In this document: positions 1-5,591 of the stretch, piece by piece
Position numbering within the stretch: position 1 is the stretch's first letter
How the letters are laid out: each line of letters opens with the position of its first letter
Source of the DNA: Acidimicrobiales bacterium
GTDB lineage: Bacteria > Actinomycetota > Acidimicrobiia > Acidimicrobiales > RAAP-2
NCBI GenBank assembly: GCA_017882985.1
Contig: JADGOK010000007.1
Coordinates: 1 to 9,652 of the forward strand
Reading direction: 5' to 3'
DNA length: 9,652 nucleotides
The notes under the pieces: generated by a model
Databases searched by the model: none
What the model was told of the DNA's origin: nothing
Seen by the model: the letters and a program-made list of their open reading frames with translations, nothing else
Program-made: the position numbers and the translations under genes

Positions 1-1
1 G

Positions 2-349
2 TACGACCGAACCTGCATGCACGAGTGCGTCCTTACCGCGACGCCACTGAAGGCGAAGTACGGCGTGCGTGGTCTTGACGTCGCCAAGGCGCTGCTGGAA
101 GAGGGGTTTCACTCACCGACGGTCTACTTCCCATTGATCGTCGACGAGGCCCTGATGTTCGAGCCGACCGAGACCGAGAGTCTCCAAACGCTCGAAGCAC
201 TTGCCGAAGCGGTTGAGCGAATTGCCCAGCGCGCAATCGACGATCCCGACTCGCTCCATCGCGCCCCGCAGACGACGCCGGTCTCACGGGTCGACGAAGC
301 ACGCGCCGCACGTCACTTGGTCTCAACCGAAGACGCCGCGCTGCGTTAG
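2..349 (+). CDS. gcvPB: Glycine dehydrogenase (decarboxylating) subunit 2, C-terminal part
   Basis: This is the C-terminal 115 codons of the P-protein of the glycine cleavage system, cut by the left edge of the window; the frame is open from base 2 and stops at TAG 347-349. The P-protein is the PLP enzyme that decarboxylates glycine and passes the aminomethyl group to the lipoyl H-protein. Family signatures visible are MHECVL near the start, the GFHSPTVYFPLIVDEALM stretch (subunit 2 of other species reads GFHPPT-YFPLIV-EALM) and the adjacent EPTETES, then APQTTPVSRVDEARAAR near the end. The short tail after that block fits the end of a two-subunit (GcvPB) protein, but a fused GcvP cannot be fully excluded because the N-terminus is outside. 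No intact glycine-cleavage partner is visible downstream. Confidence 0.93.
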   Translation, partial: YDRTCMHECVLTATPLKAKYGVRGLDVAKALLEEGFHSPTVYFPLIVDEALMFEPTETESLQTLEALAEAVERIAQRAIDDPDSLHRAPQTTPVSRVDEARAARHLVSTEDAALR

Positions 350-437
350 TCGCCCTCCGTCAGATGTCGGGTCGCCTTGGCGGCGGGGGTTACTGTGTTC
401 CGACGCCGCAGGTCGGCAACACAGGAGAGAATGGTCA

Positions 438-890
438 ATGGCACTGAGCAATCGAAATCGTGAAAAGGGATTGAAGATCTCCGGAGCGATCGTTGGTGAC
501 GGTGCGGCATTGGCCTACGGCATAGGACAGGTCGGACCGGATCCGCGCAAGACCCGTCAACAAATCGTGATTGGGGCCGTCGTCTTTACCGTCTTCCTTG
601 TCGCGGTGGTAAAGGCAGCGGTCGTTCCGGGATTTCTCATTTGGTTCCTCATCTTCTCGTTCATCGTCCGCCCCGTGGGGGTGGTGGTCACGAACAGGAA
701 TGTCGTCATCCTTGAACGCAGTCTGGTAACCGGAAGGCCCAAGAGGATAAGGAGCACGCTTCCGCCGGGCGCACTTTCTGAAATGTCACGAGCGGAGAAG
801 AGTGGCTATTTCCAATTCCCGGCCGCGGAGCTCTGGTTGCGCCCAAAGGAGTACGAGATCCTCGCCGCGGCGCAGGGTGCTGCTGTTTGA
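438..890 (+). CDS. Small membrane protein with two TM helices and PH-like C-terminal part
   Basis: A 150-residue protein of unknown function. ATG 438 is chosen because AGGAGA (423-428) lies 9 nt upstream; another ATG at 431 is in a different frame, and the frame open upstream of 438 has no family-like content. Residues about 1-35 are polar and basic. Residues about 37-75 form two closely spaced hydrophobic helices (from IVIGAVVFTVFLVAVV to LIWFLIFSFIV), probably a membrane hairpin. The remainder begins with GVVVTNRNVVILERS and runs to a WLRPKEYEI motif, resembling the beta-rich bacterial PH-like module often found after a TM hairpin; this resemblance is by eye. TACTGT (391-396) could be a -10 box. 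It sits between gcvPB and the convergent catabolic operon, with no sign of belonging to either. Confidence 0.8.
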   Translation: MALSNRNREKGLKISGAIVGDGAALAYGIGQVGPDPRKTRQQIVIGAVVFTVFLVAVVKAAVVPGFLIWFLIFSFIVRPVGVVVTNRNVVILERSLVTGRPKRIRSTLPPGALSEMSRAEKSGYFQFPAAELWLRPKEYEILAAAQGAAV

Positions 891-922
891 AGGGCGCAAT
901 GGAACGATGTGCAGTTGGTTAT

Positions 923-1462
923 CTAGGGGGTCTGTTCCTGCACCGTATCAACATCGCTGATGTGACCGAGCACGAGGCGCAACAGTCGTGCGAGTTCTCG
1001 TTGCTCACTCGAAGAAAGTGCACCGACGGCCAACGTCTCGTGCCGGTTGAACTCTGGGAACAGATTCTCGATGAGCCGTTCGCCGGGCCGGCTCAATGCC
1101 ACAGAGACGCGACGGCGATCTTTGGTGTGAGGGATGCGCCGGATGAGTTTGCGCGTTTGGAGGGTCTTCAAGACGCCGGTGAGCGTGCCTTTGGACACGC
1201 CCGCTTCCTGGGCAACGTGACCCGTCTCTTGCTCGCCCCAGATCCACAGCACCCACAGCACCGTGAACGCGACCCAGCTGAGGTCATAGGCGTCGAGCAC
1301 GGTTCGCTCCATGTGGTTGCGCACCGCCGAGCCCGACCGGTAGATGTTCGAGACGGCACTCATGGCGGTGAAATCAAGATGATGACCTCGAAGGCGACTG
1401 CGGATGTCACGTTCCGCCGCCAACACCACGGTTTGGTGGGAACTGGCGATCTTTCTTGACAC
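923..1462 (-). CDS. MarR-family transcriptional regulator, last gene of the hpa operon
   Basis: A 179-residue winged-helix regulator. The central part carries the MarR DNA-binding pattern: LSWVAFTVLWVLWIWGEQETGHVAQEAGVSKGTLTGVLKTLQ (winged-helix helices, given here in pieces: LSWVAFTVLWVL, HVAQEAGVSKGTL, GVLKTLQ), then the wing with RRIPHTKDRRRVSVALS. Helical dimerisation regions lie on both sides. It starts with GTG 2 nt after the stop of the upstream decarboxylase-like gene, with GAGG 7 nt before the start, so it is co-transcribed. The N-terminus is about 30 residues longer than a typical MarR protein. In enterobacteria the homoprotocatechuate cluster is controlled by the MarR protein HpaR, encoded beside the cluster. 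I infer that this protein represses its own operon through the palindrome at 5505-5526 and responds to a pathway phenolic. It converges on the gene ending at 890, with 32 bp between and no clear terminator. Confidence 0.9.
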   Translation of the reverse strand: MSRKIASSHQTVVLAAERDIRSRLRGHHLDFTAMSAVSNIYRSGSAVRNHMERTVLDAYDLSWVAFTVLWVLWIWGEQETGHVAQEAGVSKGTLTGVLKTLQTRKLIRRIPHTKDRRRVSVALSRPGERLIENLFPEFNRHETLAVGALSSSEQRELARLLRLVLGHISDVDTVQEQTP

Positions 1463-1464
1463 GT

Positions 1465-2259
1465 CTAGGCCTCGAGGGTCCGCCCACCGGCGAACGTGGT
1501 GGCGACACTGCGAAAATAGCCCCCGAGAATCTCTTGAGGAGCAATGGAGAGCAATTCTTCACTCGGTGAGTCGAAGAGTTCGAGTGTCGCTGTGCCGGCG
1601 TACGCCGGACCGAGTTCGACGTTCGTACCCGACATGGTGACGACTTCGGCCACACTGTCGCGGCCGTCGAGTTCGATGCCGGGGAACCAACGGTGATGCA
1701 GCATCGCGTGTCCGTTGACGAATCCGTTCGTCGGCGACGGGCCGCTCAGGGTGACCGTCGCTTGGGCGAGACGTCGGTCACTGGCGGCGAGGGTCATGCC
1801 GAACACGCCGCCGGTTTCGAGGCGGGGTCCCACTTTGCCGAGAGTGACGGGACGGGTCTGGTGAATGGAACCCAACTTCTTCGGATAGCCCTGGAGGTAA
1901 CCGCGCACGAGCGCATAGTCCTTGTCCACCCAGATGAAGACACAGCGGCTGTAGAGCTCACCGCCGTAGCGGCAGCGCACGACCACGAAGGCTTCCTTGT
2001 ACTGCGAGCGAACCGGGTCGAGGAGTTCCGTGCCGTCGTCACCGCAGCTCTGCCAGTCGGCCCAGATGAACGCGACCGCACCAGGGTCTTCGTCGTCGTG
2101 GGCGAGCGACACACCGTCAGGCAGCAGATTCGCGATCGCCGAAGGATCGGTGCGGTACTCGACCGTGAGGAGGTCGCCCACGTAGTGCCACGGCAAGGGT
2201 GGCAGGAGCGACGCGCGCCCACTGGCTGTTCGGGGAAACGGCAGTCCGCGCATGCTCAT
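1465..2259 (-). CDS. Acetoacetate decarboxylase-family (Schiff-base) enzyme
   Basis: A 264-residue member of the acetoacetate decarboxylase fold. The key block is GYLQGYPKKLGS around residues 120-131. In the clostridial enzyme the equivalent PKK supplies the Schiff-base lysine and the neighbour that lowers its pKa; here these would be K127 and K128. A YKEAFVVV strand (87-94) precedes it, matching the family's acidic active-site region. ATG 2259 is chosen because AGGAG lies 5 nt upstream; it overlaps the stop of hpaD in an ATGA. A second ATG two codons in is possible. Family members include true decarboxylases and also aldolase-dehydratases and cyclases, so the reaction cannot be read from the fold. 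Position inside a meta-cleavage operon suggests it acts on a keto-acid from ring cleavage. Such a gene is not part of the enterobacterial hpa cluster. Confidence 0.88.
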   Translation of the reverse strand: MSMRGLPFPRTASGRASLLPPLPWHYVGDLLTVEYRTDPSAIANLLPDGVSLAHDDEDPGAVAFIWADWQSCGDDGTELLDPVRSQYKEAFVVVRCRYGGELYSRCVFIWVDKDYALVRGYLQGYPKKLGSIHQTRPVTLGKVGPRLETGGVFGMTLAASDRRLAQATVTLSGPSPTNGFVNGHAMLHHRWFPGIELDGRDSVAEVVTMSGTNVELGPAYAGTATLELFDSPSEELLSIAPQEILGGYFRSVATTFAGGRTLEA

Positions 2260-3143
2260 GCTTTCTCCTTCGTCCAGCCGTCGTCGGGTCGCTCGAACCA
2301 GACGTGCACCTGCCCGGTGCCGATGGCGTTCTCGTACTCGGAGAATAATGTGCCGGGAGCGACACAGTCGACGCCGCCGAGCGCGGCCGCCATGATCTGG
2401 TAGTGACCGAAGCGGCCTTCCGGTTTGAATGTCATGAACGTGCTCAGCTCATTGAGCACACTCGCGTGATCACCTCGCTGCCACGCGTCGATGACGCCGT
2501 GATCCGCGTCGCGCGCACCCGGCGAGAAGATGTGTTCTTCGCCGCCGGCCTCGTGTTGGCGAAGAGTGCGCAGCGTGTGAAACGTGTGACTCAGTGCGCC
2601 CGAGGCCAACAGCACCACCCGCAGATCGCTCTCGGCGACGGCCTGGGCGATGACGCGACCGACCGCCGCGAAGTCCGCAGGTTCAGCCGTCTGACAGAGG
2701 CTGACGGAGATCCACGCTTCGTCACCCTGCAAGAAGCGCAGCAGATTCGTCGTCGCGTACGTGATCGGCAGGTGCTCGTTGTCAATCGGCGTTATCCAGC
2801 AGTCCGGTGTGGCGTCGGCGATGAGCCCGACCAATAGTGCGAACTCCGGGTCACCGGCCACGTCGTAGGGCACACTGGACATGCCCCGGGGCAATTCTTC
2901 TGACGTAAAGAAGCCGAGTCGGCGCTCGTGGGCGGTGATGACGAATTCGACAGTTGTAAACCAGTGACTGTCGAACACGATGACGAGGTCGGGCTTGAGC
3001 CGGTCGAAGACTTCGCGTTTCAGGTGGTGCAGACCCGTGTACAGCGTGCTCTCCTTGCCGTCATTGAGTGCTCGTCGCTGTTCGTCCGGCAGGACGATCG
3101 TGGGCACGTGGGCGACAACTGCTGCGCCAACAATTTCACCCAT
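2256..3143 (-). CDS. hpaD: 3,4-dihydroxyphenylacetate 2,3-dioxygenase, class III extradiol
   Basis: A 295-residue LigB-fold, Fe(II)-dependent ring-cleaving dioxygenase. It opens homoprotocatechuate to 5-carboxymethyl-2-hydroxymuconate semialdehyde in the cytoplasm. The active site is intact when set against LigB and E. coli C HpaD: H12 (in AHVPT), H60 (in VFDSHW) and E242 (in KPEGRFGH) as iron ligands, and H186 (in ASGALSH) as the base. Length and overall pattern, including ELPRGM near 84 and GTGQVHVWF near the end, follow HpaD closely. The start has an AAGGAGG box 9 nt upstream and overlaps the 3' end of hpaE by 8 nt; its stop overlaps the next gene by 4 nt. The well-studied Gram-positive homoprotocatechuate dioxygenases are the unrelated class I type, so a class III enzyme in an actinobacterial-looking genome is notable. 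A close catechol analogue as substrate remains possible. Confidence 0.9.
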   Translation of the reverse strand: MGEIVGAAVVAHVPTIVLPDEQRRALNDGKESTLYTGLHHLKREVFDRLKPDLVIVFDSHWFTTVEFVITAHERRLGFFTSEELPRGMSSVPYDVAGDPEFALLVGLIADATPDCWITPIDNEHLPITYATTNLLRFLQGDEAWISVSLCQTAEPADFAAVGRVIAQAVAESDLRVVLLASGALSHTFHTLRTLRQHEAGGEEHIFSPGARDADHGVIDAWQRGDHASVLNELSTFMTFKPEGRFGHYQIMAAALGGVDCVAPGTLFSEYENAIGTGQVHVWFERPDDGWTKEKA

Positions 3144-4602
3144 TGGTGGTGCCCTCCTTTACTTGATAGGTCTTCAGGTCGCTGTAGAAATCCAGGGCGT
3201 AGTCGCCGCCCTCTCGTCCGATGCCGCTCACGCCGGTCCCGCCGAAGGGAGCGGTGAGGTCTCGGATCAGGAAGCTGTTCACCCAGATGGTGCCCGCGCG
3301 AATCGCCTCACCCACCCGATCGGCACGCTCACGGACACTCGTGAAGATCAGGGCCGAAAGGCCGTACGGTGTCGAATTCGCGAGGTCCACGGCCTCTTGC
3401 TCGCTCGAGAAGGTCTGGAGGGTCAGCACCGGGCCGAAGACCTCGTGCTGGACGATGTCGGCGTCGTTCGAATGCGGCTCGATCAGCGTGGGGGTGAACC
3501 ACAGCCCGTCGTCGCGAAGTCGCGTGCCGCCAAAGACCACGTGGTCGCCGGCGCCGATGGCGCGCTCGACGAATCCCTCGACTCGAGCCAAGTGGTCGGG
3601 ATGAATGAGTGGCGAGATGGTGGTCTTCGGATCGCGACTGTCACCCAGCACGTGGCGTTCGGTCGCCACAGTGAAGCGCGCGAGGAACTCGTCGCGCACG
3701 GAGTCTTCGACGATCAGTCGCGTGCCGGCGAGACAGACCTGCCCCGCGTCGTCGTACATGAGGGCGGCCTTCTCGACCGCGGCGTCGAGGTCGGCGTCGG
3801 CAAAGACGATGAACGGCCCCTTGCCGCCGAGTTCGGCCGTGAAGGGAACGAGGTTTTTCGCGGCGGCGACGCCGATACGTCGTCCGGTCTCGGGGGATCC
3901 GGTAAAGGAGATGCGTCGCACCCGCGGGTCACTGACGAGTGCTGCGCCGACTTCCTCGCCCAGCCCCTGGACGACATTGAAGACACCCGGGGGAAAGTCG
4001 GCTTCGCTGACGAGATCCATCAAGAGTGAGCAGCTGAGGGGTGACCACTCCGCTGGCTTCAAGACCACGGTGTTGCCGGCCGCGAGGGCCGGAGCGCACT
4101 TCCACGTTGACAGCATGAAGGGGGCGTTCCACGGCGTGATGACCACGGTCGGGCCGGCCGGCATCCTCAACACCGTGTTGTGCGTGGTATTGGAATCCCA
4201 CTGGCGCGCGTGATAGTTGGCCGCGAGATCGGCGTAGGCGCGAAAGTTCCGAGCGCCACGGCCAATGACGCGAAGGCGAAGACTCTCTTCGAGCATTCCC
4301 ATGTCGAGGCACTCGACCGTCGCGATCCGCTCGACGTTGGCGTCAATGAGATCGGCGAGTCGGTAGAGGTAGATCTGGCGCTCGTCAGACGACAGTGCCG
4401 CCCACGCGGGGAAGGCGGCGATGGCAGCACTGATGGCGGCGTCGGCTTCCCCGGCACCGCCCCGTGAGACGTCGGCGAGTTTCAAGCTCCAGTCGAGGGG
4501 GGAGCGGTCTTCGAACGTCGTCGGTGAACTGACGCGCACACCGTTGATGAAGTGACGGGTATCGACTTCAATGCCGCCGACCGAGACGCGCTGCGCGCTC
4601 AC
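3136..4602 (-). CDS. hpaE: 5-carboxymethyl-2-hydroxymuconate semialdehyde dehydrogenase
   Basis: An NAD(P)-dependent aldehyde dehydrogenase that oxidises the ring-cleavage semialdehyde to the dicarboxylate. Numbered from GTG 4602 it is 488 residues, the same length as E. coli HpaE. The catalytic set is complete: N159 in TPWNAPF, K182 in LKPAEW, E257 in ELGGKGP, C290 in DDAGQVCLAG and E387 in HEVFGP. The C-terminus carries RDLTAPFGGTGVSGIGREGG, as in the HpaE/2-hydroxymuconate semialdehyde group. GTG 4602 is preferred because it forms a GTGA overlap with the hpaG stop (translational coupling) and leaves the FINGV strand about 18 residues in; no Shine-Dalgarno box is visible. The frame stays open far upstream, and ATG 4686 is a possible alternative that would add 28 residues and overlap hpaG by 88 nt. 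Confidence 0.9.
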   Translation of the reverse strand: MSAQRVSVGGIEVDTRHFINGVRVSSPTTFEDRSPLDWSLKLADVSRGGAGEADAAISAAIAAFPAWAALSSDERQIYLYRLADLIDANVERIATVECLDMGMLEESLRLRVIGRGARNFRAYADLAANYHARQWDSNTTHNTVLRMPAGPTVVITPWNAPFMLSTWKCAPALAAGNTVVLKPAEWSPLSCSLLMDLVSEADFPPGVFNVVQGLGEEVGAALVSDPRVRRISFTGSPETGRRIGVAAAKNLVPFTAELGGKGPFIVFADADLDAAVEKAALMYDDAGQVCLAGTRLIVEDSVRDEFLARFTVATERHVLGDSRDPKTTISPLIHPDHLARVEGFVERAIGAGDHVVFGGTRLRDDGLWFTPTLIEPHSNDADIVQHEVFGPVLTLQTFSSEQEAVDLANSTPYGLSALIFTSVRERADRVGEAIRAGTIWVNSFLIRDLTAPFGGTGVSGIGREGGDYALDFYSDLKTYQVKEGTTNG

Positions 4603-5492
4603 GACGAGAACCGGGGAGGCACGCGTGGAAACGGCAAAGCCGATCGGTCCGTGGGCTGCGGTCGTCGTTGTCCACGAAATTCCCATTCGCCACCGAGAGC
4701 AGTCGAAAGGACTTCTTCGGTCGCGGTGGGTTGGGCTCCGACTTCGTCGCTGACGGGCTCGGGCGAAGCGACGACGTGGTTCGTGAGAACGCCGAGGCCT
4801 TCGATCTCGACGGACACCACGTCGCCCGGTTCGACCGGCCGCGAATTTGCTGGCGTGCCCGTCAAGAGGATGTCGCCCGGCACGAGCGTGATGAGTCGGG
4901 CGATGTCGGCGACGAGATAGTGCATGTCCCACGCCATTTCGTCGGTCGATCCGTCTTGGCGAACGTCTCCGTTGACGATCGTACGCAGGGACTTGTGGCG
5001 GAAGTCCCAGTCCGTTACGAGCCCGGGGCCGACGGGACAGAGCGTGTCGGCGCCTTTGACGCGCAGCATCGAGCCGGCATCGGTGTCGCGAAAATCGTGA
5101 AGCCCGAAATCATTGGCGATCGTGTAGCCCGCAATGTACTCAGCGGCGTCTTTCATCTCGATATTGCGCGCCGTGCGACCGATGACGATCGCGACTTCGC
5201 CTTCGTAGTTCAAGTAATGGCAGTTGGCTGGACGCACGACGGCGCCGCCGTGGGCGTTGAGCGCCGAGACGGGCTTTTGGAACCACGTGGGTGCCGGCGG
5301 TAGCTCGATACCGAACTCGCGGACGCGAGAGACGTGATTCAAGTGGCAGCAGAGGATCTTCGTAGGGGCCGACGGAGCCAGGTGCGTCGCGTACGCGGCG
5401 TTCACGTAGCGGCCGTCGGGAGCCACGAGCGTGTCGCCCGTGCGCGTCACCTCAACGACATTGCCATCGAGCAAAATTCGTCGATACTCCAA
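4599..5492 (-). CDS. hpaG: FAH-family isomerase/decarboxylase of homoprotocatechuate pathway (HpaG-like)
   Basis: A 297-residue fumarylacetoacetate hydrolase-fold protein and the first gene of the operon. HpaG-type enzymes decarboxylate 5-oxopent-3-ene-1,2,5-tricarboxylate and isomerise the product to the 2-oxo acid. The divalent metal site is visible: E97 and E99 in NYEGEVAIVIG, and D128 in YTIANDFGLHDF. KGADTLCPVGP (146-156) and LLTGTP (209-214) are further family signatures. Unlike the duplicated E. coli HpaG, this is a single FAH unit. ATG 5492 follows GGAGGG with about 6 nt spacing. The FAH domain ends near residue 242 (GLGVLTNHVV); a further 55 residues, proline- and arginine-rich at the end, have no family counterpart that I recognise. 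A related hydratase/isomerase specificity within the FAH family cannot be excluded. Confidence 0.87.
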   Translation of the reverse strand: MEYRRILLDGNVVEVTRTGDTLVAPDGRYVNAAYATHLAPSAPTKILCCHLNHVSRVREFGIELPPAPTWFQKPVSALNAHGGAVVRPANCHYLNYEGEVAIVIGRTARNIEMKDAAEYIAGYTIANDFGLHDFRDTDAGSMLRVKGADTLCPVGPGLVTDWDFRHKSLRTIVNGDVRQDGSTDEMAWDMHYLVADIARLITLVPGDILLTGTPANSRPVEPGDVVSVEIEGLGVLTNHVVASPEPVSDEVGAQPTATEEVLSTALGGEWEFRGQRRPQPTDRSALPFPRVPPRFSS

Positions 5493-5504
5493 GGACCCTC
5501 CGTA

Positions 5505-5526
5505 AATCGTTTGATATCAAATGATT
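5505..5526. promoter_or_regulatory. Near-perfect 22-bp palindrome, candidate MarR operator
   Basis: The core TTTGATATCAAA (5510-5521) is a perfect 12-bp palindrome. After one mismatched pair (5509/5522), four more pairs match on each side (5505-5508 with 5523-5526). The AT-rich, odd-spaced TTG/CAA half-sites and the size fit MarR-family operators. It is 13 bp before the start of hpaG and 66 bp before the divergent ligase gene, so a bound dimer could control both. The likely ligand is the MarR protein at 923-1462. The sequence shows the palindrome; binding is inferred. Confidence 0.6.
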
Positions 5527-5531
5527 CATTC

Positions 5532-5537
5532 ACTTTA
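5532..5537 (-). promoter_or_regulatory. Possible -10 box for the hpa operon
   Basis: On the minus strand these bases read TAAAGT, matching the TAnnnT form of actinobacterial -10 boxes. Transcription would start near 5525, inside the edge of the palindrome, which would place the operator at about +1 to +20, a typical repressor position. No good -35 box is seen at the right distance. Confidence 0.3.
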
Positions 5538-5561
5538 CAAACCGCAGCGGTTCAGCCGTGC

Positions 5562-5567
5562 TACTTT
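5562..5567 (+). promoter_or_regulatory. Possible -10 box for the glutamine-synthetase-like gene
   Basis: TACTTT fits TAnnnT and would give a start near 5574 and a short leader of about 18 nt, just enough to hold AGGAGG at 5581-5586. There is no clear -35 element. An alternative is TTGATA at 5511-5516, within the palindrome, as a -35 with a poor -10 near 5534. Confidence 0.25.
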
Positions 5568-5591
5568 CGCAAAAGTCACCAGGAGGCGGAG

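Noticed and set aside
371..384. Possible hairpin GTCGCC-TT-GGCGGC after gcvPB as a terminator
   Set aside because: The loop is too small, one pair is G-U, and no T-run follows.
201..437. Upstream extension of the membrane-protein frame at 438
   Set aside because: Overlaps the end of gcvPB in another frame and has arginine-rich shadow composition; ATG 438 has a good ribosome binding site.
887..1459. Open reading frame of 190 codons on the + strand
   Set aside because: Antisense to the MarR gene; no domain pattern, and the MarR reading has a clear winged-helix signature.
1693..2403. Open reading frame of 236 codons on the + strand
   Set aside because: Antisense to the acetoacetate decarboxylase-like gene and the end of hpaD; low-complexity, no recognisable domain.
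2980..4029. Open reading frame of 349 codons on the + strand
   Set aside because: Antisense to hpaD and hpaE, whose catalytic residues are intact; composition is typical of a GC-rich shadow frame and it shows no family motif.
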